Assembly (NCBI GenBank): GCA_947058885.1 | Contig: CAMSIF010000007.1 | Location: forward strand, 1 to 44,440 | Source: an uncultured Clostridia bacterium | Lineage (GTDB): Bacteria > Bacillota > Clostridia > Oscillospirales > Oscillospiraceae | Direction of reading: 5' to 3' | DNA: 44,440 nucleotides | Shown: piece after piece, positions 1-8,668 of the stretch | How the letters are laid out: each line of letters opens with the position of its first letter | Numbering within the stretch: the first letter of the stretch is position 1 | Translations under genes and position numbers: made by a program | The notes under the pieces: model-generated | Told to the model about the DNA's origin: nothing | Seen by the model: the letters and a program-made list of their open reading frames with translations, nothing else | Databases searched by the model: none

Positions 1-75
1 TACCTTTGCCTCGTTATGTCCAGTCTGGGTCAGGTCGATCAGAATTTCTCCAATAGCCGTAATATCTTTCATCAT
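1..75 (-). CDS. PfkB-family sugar kinase (fructokinase-like), N-terminal fragment
   Basis: Only the first 25 codons lie in the window; the gene runs leftward off the edge. The visible start, MMKDITAIGEILIDLTQTG, is the beta-strand and GE-LID motif that opens PfkB/ribokinase-family kinases, closest to bacterial fructokinases. These phosphorylate a free hexose or related sugar with ATP in the cytoplasm. A ribosome binding site (GGGAGGT on the minus strand, about 82-88) sits just ahead of the double ATG; either ATG could be used. Downstream of the promoter at 192-220 and next to a LacI-type regulator, it is probably a sugar-inducible catabolic gene. The substrate cannot be told from 25 residues. 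Confidence 0.8.
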   Translation of the reverse strand, partial: MMKDITAIGEILIDLTQTGHNEAKV

Positions 76-191
76 CCGAGACCTCCCTTTCCATAGATTT
101 GTGATACCAAAATACGGCAAAATTGATACGTTTTCCCGGCCAGAACAGCTATCTTTTTCAGCTCGCAGGATTATCCGTTATTTTATATGCT

Positions 192-220
192 ATTATAGCA
201 CAGATGGTCCTTTTTGTCCA
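192..220 (-). promoter_or_regulatory. Sigma-A promoter of the sugar kinase gene
   Basis: On the minus strand, -35 TGGACA (215-220) and a perfect -10 TATAAT (192-197) are separated by 17 nt. Transcription would start near 185, giving a leader of about 110 nt before the kinase ATG. Confidence 0.75.
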
Positions 221-298
221 GAACTTTGCCGCGCTAACCGCCGGGCGTTCTGTGGAGCGCGGCTTCTAAAATGGGACAAAAGATTTTAAAATCCGACA

Positions 299-312
299 AG
301 AATACGCATTCA
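299..312. promoter_or_regulatory. LacI-family operator candidate upstream of the sugar kinase promoter
   Basis: AGAATACGCATTCA matches 12 of 14 positions of the perfect palindrome at 1329-1342 and has the central CG typical of LacI-family operators. It lies about 80 nt upstream of the kinase -35 box. A weaker 9/14 match (123-136, TTGATACGTTTTCC) lies between the promoter and the kinase start, so looping between sites is possible. Confidence 0.5.
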
Positions 313-347
313 TATTCCGTAATAGGGGAAAATAAGTGACAAGCATT

Positions 348-1316
348 CTATGTGCTCTCCCGGACCACCAGTTCTGCCGGAAGGGCCAGCTCCAACGCCG
401 GTTCGCCCATGGGATGGTCCATCCGGTGCAGCAGCCGGGACACCGCCTGCTCCGCCATAAGCCCTATGGGCTGGGATACGCTGCTCAGCCCTGGATTCAG
501 GTAGCGGCCCACGGAGATATTATCGAAGCCCATGACGCCTGCCCGGCGGGGGACCGGCACACCCAATTCCCGCAGAATGCTCAGTACACGCAGGGCGCAG
601 AGGTCGTTCTCCGTGAAAATACCTGTCCGGTAGCTCGGACGGCGGAACCAGGTTTCCAGGAAAGCGCTCAGCTGACGGCTGTCGCTGCTGGCGGTGCACT
701 CTACCCGGTCCCCGTGGCCCAGGTCCGCCAATGCGCTCCGAAAGCCGGCGTATTTTGCGCTCTGTTCCTCCCCGATATATAAGAACCGGCCATATCCTCG
801 TTCGGCCATGTGCTTTGCCACCATAGCCCCGGCCTCCATGTGGTCCACATATACGCAGTCAACGCCCTCCACTCGCTGGGTAACGGCCACTACTGGGATA
901 TCCAGCTTTTGGACGGACTCCCGCCACTCCGCGCCGCGCTCCTGCACCGGCGCGGCCAACACGCCGTCCACCCGGTATTGGCGGGCCACCGTCAGGTATT
1001 CCCGTTCCCGCTGTACATTGTAGTCGCTGTTGAAGAGGATCATGCTGTAACCGTATTTTCGGGCTTCCGCTTCAATCTGTTTGGACAAGTCGGCGAAAAA
1101 GCTGTTGGAGACGTCTGATACCAGCACCCCCAGAAGCTGTGTCCTGCTGCCTTGCAGGCTTTTGGCCAGAACGTTGAACTGGTAGTCATGCTCTCTGGCG
1201 CAGGCCAGCACCCGTTCCCGAATTTCCGGGGCCACGTTAGGCTTGCCGTTGAGCACCCGGGACACAGTAGGCTGGGAGACGTGGGCCAGCCTCGCGATTT
1301 CTGTCATTGTTATCAT
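348..1316 (-). CDS. LacI-family transcriptional regulator
   Basis: A 322-residue repressor of normal LacI/GalR length. Residues 4-24 (MTEIARLAHVSQPTVSRVLNG) are the helix-turn-helix and hinge-helix signature. The rest is a periplasmic-binding-protein-like effector domain beginning at LLGVLVSDVSNSFFADL. I chose the ATG at 1316 because it aligns with the family N-terminus; a GTG three codons upstream is also open. The ribosome binding site is weak. It sits beside, and is transcribed in the same direction as, the sugar kinase, and a perfect palindrome lies just ahead of its start. This suggests it represses itself and the kinase gene. The sugar effector is unknown. Confidence 0.93.
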   Translation of the reverse strand: MITMTEIARLAHVSQPTVSRVLNGKPNVAPEIRERVLACAREHDYQFNVLAKSLQGSRTQLLGVLVSDVSNSFFADLSKQIEAEARKYGYSMILFNSDYNVQREREYLTVARQYRVDGVLAAPVQERGAEWRESVQKLDIPVVAVTQRVEGVDCVYVDHMEAGAMVAKHMAERGYGRFLYIGEEQSAKYAGFRSALADLGHGDRVECTASSDSRQLSAFLETWFRRPSYRTGIFTENDLCALRVLSILRELGVPVPRRAGVMGFDNISVGRYLNPGLSSVSQPIGLMAEQAVSRLLHRMDHPMGEPALELALPAELVVREST

Positions 1317-1328
1317 AAACACCACCGC

Positions 1329-1342
1329 AGAATACGTATTCT
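1329..1342. promoter_or_regulatory. Perfect 14-bp palindrome, LacI-type operator
   Basis: AGAATACGTATTCT is a perfect inverted repeat with a central CG, the layout of LacI/GalR operators. It lies 13 nt upstream of the regulator's ATG, a good position for autorepression. Confidence 0.65.
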
Positions 1343-1473
1343 TAATTTAGCAATGCTACTTTACCACAGCCTCCTTCCGGTGTGAATTCGCATCCTGTCC
1401 AAAAATATTGTCGAATTTTTATACAATACTACCCACGCAAACCGGCGGTTTAGCGATGTTTTATAAATTGACC

Positions 1474-1502
1474 TTGAATCTGCCACTGTTTTGTGGTAGA
1501 CT
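1474..1502 (+). promoter_or_regulatory. Sigma-A-like promoter of the HD-domain gene
   Basis: TTGAAT (1474-1479), a 17-nt spacer and TAGACT (1497-1502) with a TGG just before the -10. The leader would be about 55 nt. Confidence 0.5.
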
Positions 1503-1563
1503 AAATATAGGGTTTACCATGCTGAAATGGGAATCAATAGTAAAAGGAAACAAGTGATATAAA

Positions 1564-3444
1564 ATGGAAGCTCTCTGCCAAGCCTATTTGGATAATCTTG
1601 CCGCCGCCTGCGTCCTCGTCAAGCCCCAGGTAACCTCGGATATGTCTGAGGATCAGATGATTGAAACGATACGCGGCTGCGCCGGACAGCTCCACCAGCT
1701 CCACCAGGAAAACGACAAAATCCTGGACAAAATTCTCTTCTCAAAATCCGCTGAAACCCTCACCGCTGAAGAGGCGGAGCAGCTCTCCGCGCTGGCGGGG
1801 AAACTCTTCAGTTTTAACCGCAGTCCGGATACCGGCATCGCGTACCGGATTCATAAACTGCTTTACGCATATGCCCAGTACCATCAGGACAGGGACCTCA
1901 TCGTCCGGGAGCTCTACTCCCAGGGAATTACGCTTCTCTACCTCAACATCCGGGACCCTGAGCTGGGAATCAACCTGTTCATAGACCAGATTGGGGCGTG
2001 TTTCCGGGCCGGGGCCGCCTATCTGGACCAATATGCTGAGATTACCTGCCCCGAAACCCGGAGCTATATCATCCGCTGTCTGGGCAACGTCAAGTACGGC
2101 CTGGAGAGCTTTCAGGGCGGCAACAGCGGTGAAAAAAATTACGACATCAGCGCCAGTTGGGACGAGTACATGGAGTGCTTTACCCAGACCATGCGTATTG
2201 TGGAGTCCCCCCGCTACCGGGAGATGGACCCTGAAATACCCTGGGACTCCTTCGTCTACACCATGCATTATGACCGTACCCAATTCCTCTCCGCCCTCCG
2301 GGACGCCCATGACCCCGGCATCGCCCAGGCTGTTCTGGAGTCCGCCGCCTACGTCTACCATCACCAGGAGCAGATTGCCAAGGTCAAAGGCCGGGCTATC
2401 GGGGTGCGCACGCAGTATGTCTACAACGCGGCCCGCTACCACGCGGGACTGCTCTCCGTGCAGGAGCTTATGGAAGTCCTTTTTGGGATGTGCGAGTCCG
2501 CCGGACTTCACGACTTCTCCGGCGACAACATCTGGACGATTCTATATACCCCGGAGTACCTTATGGCCTACGCGAAAAGGCTTCCTCCGGAGGAGCGCGG
2601 GGCGTTGCAGGACCGCTTGCAGCAGGCTTTTGATAAACAGAAGGAATTCTTATTTCTCCTGCCCCGCAACGAGTACGCCTTACAGGTATCCAAGACCATG
2701 CACGCTGTCAGCCGCTATGTGTCCGCCCAGGACAAACGGCTTAATGAACAGCTGCTGGAATACATACTGGCCTGCCATGCACCCACATTTGTCCATTCCA
2801 AAGTGGTAGCTCTAGTAACACGCCGTTTCTGCCAGCGAATGGCGGAGACCAGACCGGAGCTCCTGAACGGTCTCCTGCATATGGACGCCCCGGCGGCTTC
2901 CCCGGAGAGCCTGGACCGTCTGCTGGATTTTGCTTTCCACTGCGGCCTCTACCATGACCTCGGCAAGTGTATGCTCCTCAGCGTAGTGGGCCAGTACAGC
3001 CGCAGGCTTCTGGACGAGGAGTTTGCCTGTATTAAGCTGCACACGGTCTTCGGCTGTGACCTGCTGGAGACGCTGGACATGGCGGAGATTTCCTGTGCCG
3101 CTTATTACCACCACCGCGCTTACGACGGTCAGGGCGGCTATCCCCGCGCCGCCGGAAAATGCCCCGCCTCTGTCCGGCAGATTGTGGATATCATCACCGT
3201 TGTGGACGCCCTGGATGCCGGAACGGACAATGTGGGCCGCAGCTACGCCGCCGCCAAGACCTACAGCCAGCTGGTGGACGAACTGCGGGCGGGAAAGGGT
3301 TCCCGCTACGCGCCGGAGGTGGTGGAGCTTCTGGACGACCCCGGTTTCTGCCAGGAGATGGGTGAGTTCCTCGTTAAGAGCCGCCGCCAGGTGTATATTG
3401 ACGCCTATTGTTCTAACAATGAAAAGAACCAGCCGCGCCTGTAA
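1564..3444 (+). CDS. Large HD-GYP-variant phosphohydrolase
   Basis: A 626-residue soluble protein. The last ~190 residues form an HD domain: HDLGK with H464/D465, a downstream KLHTVFG histidine, then HH at 516-517 followed by RAYDGQGGYP. Canonical HD-GYP domains, which hydrolyse cyclic di-GMP, read HHExxDGxGYP. Here the Glu is Arg and one extra residue precedes GYP, so this is a variant. The metal-binding His/Asp residues are kept. The first ~440 residues match no domain I recognise and look all-helical; there is no signal peptide or membrane segment. It is monocistronic, with its own promoter, and shares a bidirectional terminator with ldh. A cyclic-dinucleotide phosphodiesterase role is plausible but unproven. 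Confidence 0.8.
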   Translation: MEALCQAYLDNLAAACVLVKPQVTSDMSEDQMIETIRGCAGQLHQLHQENDKILDKILFSKSAETLTAEEAEQLSALAGKLFSFNRSPDTGIAYRIHKLLYAYAQYHQDRDLIVRELYSQGITLLYLNIRDPELGINLFIDQIGACFRAGAAYLDQYAEITCPETRSYIIRCLGNVKYGLESFQGGNSGEKNYDISASWDEYMECFTQTMRIVESPRYREMDPEIPWDSFVYTMHYDRTQFLSALRDAHDPGIAQAVLESAAYVYHHQEQIAKVKGRAIGVRTQYVYNAARYHAGLLSVQELMEVLFGMCESAGLHDFSGDNIWTILYTPEYLMAYAKRLPPEERGALQDRLQQAFDKQKEFLFLLPRNEYALQVSKTMHAVSRYVSAQDKRLNEQLLEYILACHAPTFVHSKVVALVTRRFCQRMAETRPELLNGLLHMDAPAASPESLDRLLDFAFHCGLYHDLGKCMLLSVVGQYSRRLLDEEFACIKLHTVFGCDLLETLDMAEISCAAYYHHRAYDGQGGYPRAAGKCPASVRQIVDIITVVDALDAGTDNVGRSYAAAKTYSQLVDELRAGKGSRYAPEVVELLDDPGFCQEMGEFLVKSRRQVYIDAYCSNNEKNQPRL

Positions 3445-3464
3445 AAGCGCGGCCGGTTCTTTTT
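3423..3464. terminator. Bidirectional terminator between the HD protein and ldh
   Basis: A GC-rich stem (AAGAACC-GCCGCGC pairing with GCGCGGC-GGTTCTT) is flanked by an A-run on the left and a T-run on the right, so it works on both strands. It overlaps the end of the HD gene. Confidence 0.8.
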
Positions 3465-4440
3465 ATACGCCGGGAAAGGCGGGAACCTTCGCCCCCAGGT
3501 CCAGGGAGCCGATGGCCGCTTGCATCTGGCGTGCGGACTCGCGCAGCGCGCGATCCTCCTCCCAGCTCAGAGGAATCTCCAGAATATCCTCCAGGCCATT
3601 CCGTCCCACCACCGATGGAATGCTCAGCGCCAGCCCTTCCAGACCATATTGCCCATCCAATACAGCCGAAACGGGGAGCACGGAATGTTCGTCTTTTACA
3701 ATGCACTCCGCAATCCGGCCTGCCGCCATCGCAATGCCGTAATAGGTCGCGCCTTTCCGCCGTATGATTTCGTACGCGCTGTCCCGCACCTCCCGGTACA
3801 GCCGCTGAAAATCCTCCGGGCGCAGTTCCCGTTTCCGAATGCGGCAAAAGTCCTCCAACGCCAGACCGGAGACGTTAGCCTCGCTCCACACCGCCAGCTC
3901 GCTGTCCCCGTGTTCTCCGATGATAAAGGCGTGGATATTCCGGCTGTCCACCTTCAGCTCCTCGCCCATCAGCTGCTTGAGCCGTCCGGTGTCCAGCACC
4001 GTTCCCGCCCCAATCACGCGCTCTCGGGGATAGCCGGAGATTTTCCATGCCGCGTAAGTCAGCACGTCCACGGGATTAGACACAATAAGAAGAATACCGC
4101 CGAACTCCCTGGCTGTAATCTCCCCCAGTACCGCCCGCAGGATGGCGGTATTTTTTTCGATTAAATCCAATCTGGTTTCTCCGGGTTTCTGGTTGGCGCC
4201 CGCTGTTATCACCACCAGCGCGCAGTCCGTAATGTCGTCGTAGCTCCCGGCGGTAATTTCCATTGCCGCGCCGTAGGGCAGGCCGTCGCTGAGATCCATC
4301 GCCTCTCCCTCGGCCCTGTCGCGGTCCACATCCAGCAGTACCATCTGGGAGAACAGCCCCTGCTGTAAAAAGCGAAAGGCAATGGACGCCCCCACATACC
4401 CGCATCCTATCACAGCCGCCTTCCTTGGATTCACATTCAT
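3463..4440 (-). CDS. ldh: L-lactate dehydrogenase
   Basis: A 325-residue NAD-dependent L-lactate dehydrogenase reducing pyruvate to L-lactate in fermentation. The Rossmann motif GCGYVGASIAF is near residue 12. AGANQKPGETRLDL carries the Gln that marks LDH (malate dehydrogenases have Arg there) and the substrate-binding Arg. SNPVDVLTYAAWK, GTVLDTGRL and the catalytic-His motif GEHGDSE follow. Full length for the family. The start at 4440 is supported by AAAGGAG about 9 nt upstream. GTVLDTGRL differs from the usual GTVLDSARFR, so LDH is favoured but not certain against other 2-hydroxyacid dehydrogenases of this fold. It is a single gene, divergent from the pst operon. Confidence 0.93.
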   Translation of the reverse strand: MNVNPRKAAVIGCGYVGASIAFRFLQQGLFSQMVLLDVDRDRAEGEAMDLSDGLPYGAAMEITAGSYDDITDCALVVITAGANQKPGETRLDLIEKNTAILRAVLGEITAREFGGILLIVSNPVDVLTYAAWKISGYPRERVIGAGTVLDTGRLKQLMGEELKVDSRNIHAFIIGEHGDSELAVWSEANVSGLALEDFCRIRKRELRPEDFQRLYREVRDSAYEIIRRKGATYYGIAMAAGRIAECIVKDEHSVLPVSAVLDGQYGLEGLALSIPSVVGRNGLEDILEIPLSWEEDRALRESARQMQAAIGSLDLGAKVPAFPGV

Positions 4441-4570
4441 GCGTAAACGCTCCTTTCCCGGCCCCGGCAGGGCCTATCGCTTTAGTTGTGCCGCTTTTTG
4501 GAGAGATTATGCGTATAGGACAGGGCCTGCCGCGATAAACTAAGGCAGATACCAGGAAGGGGCGTTTTGT

Positions 4571-5380
4571 ATGAAGAAACTCGCTTTCAGCCTGCTCGCC
4601 GGTCTCCTGCTGCTCGCCGCCTGCAAAAGCGGCCCGCCGCCCTCCGGCCTCACCGGAACGGTCAACACAGACGGTTCCTCCTCCATGGCGGATGTCATGT
4701 CCGCTCTTCAGGAGGCCTTCCGCGAGAAGGAGCCCGGCGTTACGGTCAACTACTCCGGCACCGGTTCCGGAGCCGGGGTGGAGGCGGCGTTGTCCGGAGC
4801 CTGCGACATCGGCCTTTCCAGCCGCCGCCTCAAGTCCTCCGAAAAGAGCAAAGGCGCGGTGGCCTATGTGGTGGCGTTGGATGCCGTTGCCGTGGTGGTG
4901 CATCCCAGTAACCCAGTGCGGGACCTGACCGTGGAACAGCTGGCGGAGATTTTCGCCGGAAAAATTTCCAACTGGCAGGCTCTGGGCGGCCCCGACGCCC
5001 CGGTAGCGGTCTATGGCCGGGAGGCAGGGTCCGGCACCCGGGGGGCCTTTGAGGAGGCGGTAGGCGTGGTGGACCGCTGCGTCTATACCAACGTATACGG
5101 CTCTACCGGAGATGTGATAGGGAACATAAGCGCAAATCCCAACGCAATCGGCTACGCCTCCCTCTCCTCGGTCCGCGACGGCGTAGCGGCGGTGGCGGTA
5201 GACGGCGTGGCCTGCGGCGAGGACACGGTCCGGGACGGCGCCTACCGCCTGCAACGGCCCTTTTTAATGGTCGCCAGCGCGTCCAGGCCTCTTGGTGAGG
5301 CGGCCCAGGCCTTTCTGAATTTTGCGCAAAGTGAAGAGGCCGCCGCGTATATCACCCGTGCGGGAGCGATTGCTCCATAA
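4571..5380 (+). CDS. pstS: Phosphate ABC transporter substrate-binding lipoprotein
   Basis: A 269-residue binding protein that captures phosphate outside the membrane for PstCA. Residues 1-18 are a lipoprotein signal peptide ending in the lipobox LAAC, so it is membrane-anchored. TDGSSSM, NYSGTGSGAG and GREAGSGTRGAFE are the PstS phosphate-contact loops. First gene of pstS-pstC-pstA-pstB-phoU. A ribosome binding site (GGAAGGGG) lies about 10 nt before the ATG. I could not identify a convincing promoter or Pho box in the 130 nt shared with ldh. Confidence 0.96.
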   Translation: MKKLAFSLLAGLLLLAACKSGPPPSGLTGTVNTDGSSSMADVMSALQEAFREKEPGVTVNYSGTGSGAGVEAALSGACDIGLSSRRLKSSEKSKGAVAYVVALDAVAVVVHPSNPVRDLTVEQLAEIFAGKISNWQALGGPDAPVAVYGREAGSGTRGAFEEAVGVVDRCVYTNVYGSTGDVIGNISANPNAIGYASLSSVRDGVAAVAVDGVACGEDTVRDGAYRLQRPFLMVASASRPLGEAAQAFLNFAQSEEAAAYITRAGAIAP

Positions 5381-5396
5381 CGGAAAGGAGCTTCCC

Positions 5397-6272
5397 ATGA
5401 CCAAACGCAAACCTGCTGAGGTTTCCATGCAAATTCTGTTCCTTCTCTGCGGGCTGGTGGCTGTAGCCTTTGTCCTGCTCATCACAGCCTACCTGATTGC
5501 CGCGGGACTGCCCGCCATCCGCCAGGTCGGGCTTGCCAGCTTCCTCTTCGGCAGAACCTGGGATTCCACCAACGAAACCGATCCCCGCTTTGGCATTCTG
5601 CCCCTGATTCTCACCAGCGTCTACGGCGCGGCGGGCGCCATTGTGGTAGGCGTACCCATAGGCCTTCTCACCGCCATTTTCCTGGCAAAGGCCGCTCCGC
5701 CCCGTCTGGCAGGACTTCTCCGCCCGGCGGTAAGCCTCCTGGCGGGCATTCCCTCCGTGGTCTACGGCCTGGTGGGGATGTGCGTACTGGTCCCGGCCCT
5801 TCGCGCCTGGCTGAACCTCCCGGCCGGAGACAGCCTTCTTGCGGCAATCCTGGTCCTTGCGGTAATGATACTCCCCTCTGTCATCGACCTTTCCGCCGCC
5901 GCTCTGGAGGCCGTTCCCAAGGAGTACGAGGAAGCCAGCCTGGCCCTGGGGGCCACGGAACCGGAAACCTGGTTTCGGGTATCAGTCCCGGCGGCGAAAA
6001 GCGGTATTGCGGCGGCGGTGGCTTTAGGGATAGGCCGGGCCATCGGCGAAGCAATGGCCATTCTTATGGTAGCCGGAAACGTAGCCAATATGCCGTCTCT
6101 CCTAAGAAGCGTCCGCTTCCTTACCACCGGCATTGCCATTGAGATGAACTACGCCGCCCCCGGCAGTCTCCAGCGGCAGGCCCTTTTCTCCATCGGCCTC
6201 GTCCTGTTTCTCTTCATCATGCTCATCAACATCCTGCTCAGCCTCACCGTCAAACGGGGAAAGGAGGTCTGA
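5397..6272 (+). CDS. pstC: Phosphate ABC transporter permease PstC
   Basis: A 291-residue inner-membrane permease with about six transmembrane helices. The first spans roughly residues 11-35, and the cytoplasmic coupling loop reads EEASLALGATEPETWFRVSVPAA. It forms the phosphate channel with PstA. An open frame extends further upstream, but AAAGGAG eight nucleotides before the ATG at 5397 fixes this start. It lies 16 nt after pstS and 2 nt before pstA, so the genes are cotranscribed. Confidence 0.95.
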   Translation: MTKRKPAEVSMQILFLLCGLVAVAFVLLITAYLIAAGLPAIRQVGLASFLFGRTWDSTNETDPRFGILPLILTSVYGAAGAIVVGVPIGLLTAIFLAKAAPPRLAGLLRPAVSLLAGIPSVVYGLVGMCVLVPALRAWLNLPAGDSLLAAILVLAVMILPSVIDLSAAALEAVPKEYEEASLALGATEPETWFRVSVPAAKSGIAAAVALGIGRAIGEAMAILMVAGNVANMPSLLRSVRFLTTGIAIEMNYAAPGSLQRQALFSIGLVLFLFIMLINILLSLTVKRGKEV

Positions 6273-6274
6273 CC

Positions 6275-7141
6275 GTGGCCCGGATGCGCTGGCCGTCCCC
6301 ACGCCGGGGCCTTTTCAATGCCGTCCTGCGCCTCCTGCTCTGGCTCAGCGCGGCCCTTACCGGCGGTCTTCTGGTCGCCATCGTCTGTTACGTCTGCTAT
6401 CGCGGCCTCCCCGGCCTCAGCTGGCAGTTCCTATCCAGTGCCGAGAGCATCCTGCAAGGTACCGCCGGTATCCTTCCCAGCATATTCAACACCCTATATG
6501 TAATTATCCTCTCCCTCCTCATCGTCCTTCCTCTTGGCGTCGGCGCGGCAGTCTATCTCACCGAGTATGCCCGCAGCCGCCGCCTGACCGCCATGATTGA
6601 ATTTGCCGCCGAAACCTTGGCGGGTATCCCCTCCATGATATACGCGCTGGTAGGCGTTATCCTTTTTTGCACCGCCTTGGGCCTGCAAAAAACCCTCCTG
6701 GCCGGGTCCCTCACGCTGGCCATCATGACCCTCCCCACCATTGTCCGGGCCACCCAAGAGAGCCTGAAAACCGTCCCCAAGGCCTACAGGGAAGGAGCCC
6801 TCGGCTTAGGCGCGGGCAAGTGGCGCATGATCCGCACCGTTGTCCTCCCCTCCTCCGTAGACGGCATCGTTACCGGCTGTATCCTCGCCGCAGGCCGTGT
6901 TGTAGGCGAAACGGCGGTCCTGATGTACACCGCCGGTCTCTCCACAGCCATGCAGGACTTTTCCACCATTCAGGGTCTCATGAAGGCCTCCGGCTCTACC
7001 CTTACAGTTGCCCTCTACGTCTATGCCAAGGAGCGTGCGGACTTCGCCGCCGCCTTTTCCGTTGCCACCGTACTGCTCTTTTTGACCGTACTCATCAACT
7101 TGGCCGCCAGCCTCGCTGGTAAGTGCCTGCGGCGGGGGTAG
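6275..7141 (+). CDS. pstA: Phosphate ABC transporter permease PstA
   Basis: A 288-residue permease, partner of PstC, with about six transmembrane helices and the coupling motif [21 protein letters not shown]. The GTG start at 6275 follows AAAGGAGG by 7 nt, two bases after the pstC stop. After pstA the operon is interrupted by a 97-nt hairpin-rich spacer before pstB. Confidence 0.95.
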   Translation: MARMRWPSPRRGLFNAVLRLLLWLSAALTGGLLVAIVCYVCYRGLPGLSWQFLSSAESILQGTAGILPSIFNTLYVIILSLLIVLPLGVGAAVYLTEYARSRRLTAMIEFAAETLAGIPSMIYALVGVILFCTALGLQKTLLAGSLTLAIMTLPTIVRATQESLKTVPKAYREGALGLGAGKWRMIRTVVLPSSVDGIVTGCILAAGRVVGETAVLMYTAGLSTAMQDFSTIQGLMKASGSTLTVALYVYAKERADFAAAFSVATVLLFLTVLINLAASLAGKCLRRG

Positions 7142-7217
7142 CCCCGGGGGCGCTGCCCCCGGACCCCCGCCGCCTTTGAAAAGGCGGCCCAAACTTTTGC
7201 GCGAAACTCCGTTTCGC
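7142..7217. repeat. Hairpin-rich spacer between pstA and pstB
   Basis: Three adjacent inverted repeats: CCGGGGGC-GCT-GCCCCCGG, CCGCCTTT-GA-AAAGGCGG and GCGAAAC-TCC-GTTTCGC. No T-run follows, so it is not a standard terminator. It resembles dispersed intergenic hairpin elements of this bacterial group and could set the pstB-phoU to pstSCA mRNA ratio. Both readings are inference. Confidence 0.5.
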
Positions 7218-7238
7218 TCTCCCGAAAGGAAATCACAA

Positions 7239-8000
7239 ATGCCGGACAAAACAATCCTCTCCGCCAAAGACCTGGACTTCTTTTACGGCCCCGCCCAGGC
7301 CCTCCGCCATATCACCGCCAACATCCCCGCCAACCAGGTCACCGCCTTCATTGGCCCCTCTGGCTGCGGCAAGTCCACCTTCCTTCGCACCATCAACCGC
7401 ATGAACGACCTCATCCCCATTGCCCGCGTCACCGGCTCTCTCACCTTCCATGGCCGCGATATCTACGCCCCCGGCGTAGACGTCACCGCCCTCCGCCGCC
7501 AGATTGGCATGGTCTTCCAAAAGCCAAACCCCTTCCCCATGTCCGTTTACGATAATGTGGCCTACGGCCCCCGCACACACGGAACTTGTGACCGCGCCAA
7601 GCTGGACGCTATTGTAGAGGATTCTCTCCGCGCCGCCGCCATCTGGGACGAAGTCAAAGACCGTCTGAAAAAGTCCGCGCTCAGCCTCTCCGGCGGACAG
7701 CAGCAGCGCGTCTGCATTGCCCGCGCCCTGGCGGTCCGCCCGGAAGTCCTCCTCATGGACGAAGCCACCAGTGCCCTGGACCCCATCTCTACCGCCAAAA
7801 TTGAGGACCTGATTCTGGAACTCCGCGAACGTTTTACGATTATAATGGTGACCCACAACATGCAGCAGGCTGCCCGGATTTCTGACAAAACCGCGTTTTT
7901 CCTCATGGGCGAGCTAATCGAATACACCGCCACGGAGCGTCTTTTCTCTATGCCCAGAGACAAGCGCACCGAGGACTATATCACAGGGAGGTTCGGCTAA
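7239..8000 (+). CDS. pstB: Phosphate ABC transporter ATP-binding protein
   Basis: A 253-residue ATPase that powers PstCA. Walker A is GPSGCGKST, the Q-loop is [16 protein letters not shown], the signature is LSGGQQQR, Walker B is [12 protein letters not shown], and the H-loop is MVTHNM. All catalytic residues are intact. An open frame extends 21 codons upstream through the spacer hairpins, but GAAAGGAA before the ATG at 7239 and the family length support this start. It overlaps phoU by one base (TAATG). Confidence 0.97.
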   Translation: MPDKTILSAKDLDFFYGPAQALRHITANIPANQVTAFIGPSGCGKSTFLRTINRMNDLIPIARVTGSLTFHGRDIYAPGVDVTALRRQIGMVFQKPNPFPMSVYDNVAYGPRTHGTCDRAKLDAIVEDSLRAAAIWDEVKDRLKKSALSLSGGQQQRVCIARALAVRPEVLLMDEATSALDPISTAKIEDLILELRERFTIIMVTHNMQQAARISDKTAFFLMGELIEYTATERLFSMPRDKRTEDYITGRFG

Positions 8001-8641
8001 TGCGCAGCAAGTTTGACCGCCAGCTGGAACGCCTGCATCAGGAACTGACCCGCATGGGAGCCCTCTGCGAGGAGGCCATCTCCGCTTCTGTTTTGGCGCT
8101 CCTGGAGGATGACCAGGACATGGCCAATATCGCCCTTGCAAAAGAGCGGGACATTGACCAGCAGGAACGGGATATCGAAAGCCTCTGCATGAAACTTCTC
8201 CTCCAGCAGCAGCCCGTGGCCCGGGATTTACGGACCATCTCCTCCGCCCTGAAAATGATTTCCGACATGGAACGGATCGGAGACCAGGCGGCAGACATCG
8301 CTGAGATTACCCGCCACATCGGCGGCGCATCCCTTCCCGGTCAGGTCCACATTGCGGAAATGACCCAGGCCGCCGCGAAAATGGTTACCAGCAGCGTGGA
8401 ATCCTTCGTCAAGCGGGATTTGGAGCTGGCGAAAGCCGTCATCCGCTACGACGATGTGGTGGACCAGCTTTTTGTGGAGATAAAAACCTCCCTCACCGGC
8501 CTTATTCGCCGGGACGCCTCCAGTGCGGAAGAAGCCCTGGACCTGCTGATGATAGCAAAATATCTGGAACGCATTGGCGACCACGCCGTCAACGTGGCGG
8601 AATGGGTTGCCTACTCGATTACAGGGGTCAGACGGCAATGA
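8000..8641 (+). CDS. phoU: Phosphate signalling/uptake regulator PhoU
   Basis: A 213-residue all-helical protein made of two three-helix PhoU repeats. The metal-site motifs recur as MISDMERIGDQAADIAEI and MIAKYLERIGDHAVNVAEW. PhoU contacts PstB and the PhoR kinase to restrain uptake and the Pho response when phosphate is ample. It is translationally coupled to pstB by a one-base overlap and ends the operon. No phoR/phoB pair is in the window. Confidence 0.96.
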   Translation: MRSKFDRQLERLHQELTRMGALCEEAISASVLALLEDDQDMANIALAKERDIDQQERDIESLCMKLLLQQQPVARDLRTISSALKMISDMERIGDQAADIAEITRHIGGASLPGQVHIAEMTQAAAKMVTSSVESFVKRDLELAKAVIRYDDVVDQLFVEIKTSLTGLIRRDASSAEEALDLLMIAKYLERIGDHAVNVAEWVAYSITGVRRQ

Positions 8642-8656
8642 GCTGTCTGACCCCTT
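8624..8656. terminator. Hairpin across the phoU stop codon
   Basis: A perfect 10-bp stem, GGGGTCAGAC (8624-8633) with GTCTGACCCC (8645-8654), has the phoU TGA in its loop. The tract after it is only weakly T-rich. It may end both the pst operon and the converging anti-sigma gene, or just protect the 3' end. Confidence 0.5.
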
Positions 8657-8668
8657 CTGAAAAACAGT

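Noticed and set aside
101-289. A 62-codon plus-strand frame at the left edge
   Set aside because: It overlaps the well-formed minus-strand promoter of the sugar kinase and has no ribosome binding site.
4076-5254. A 392-codon minus-strand frame spanning the ldh-pstS junction
   Set aside because: It runs through the ldh 5' end, the intergenic region and antisense pstS, all better explained by genes with clear motifs.
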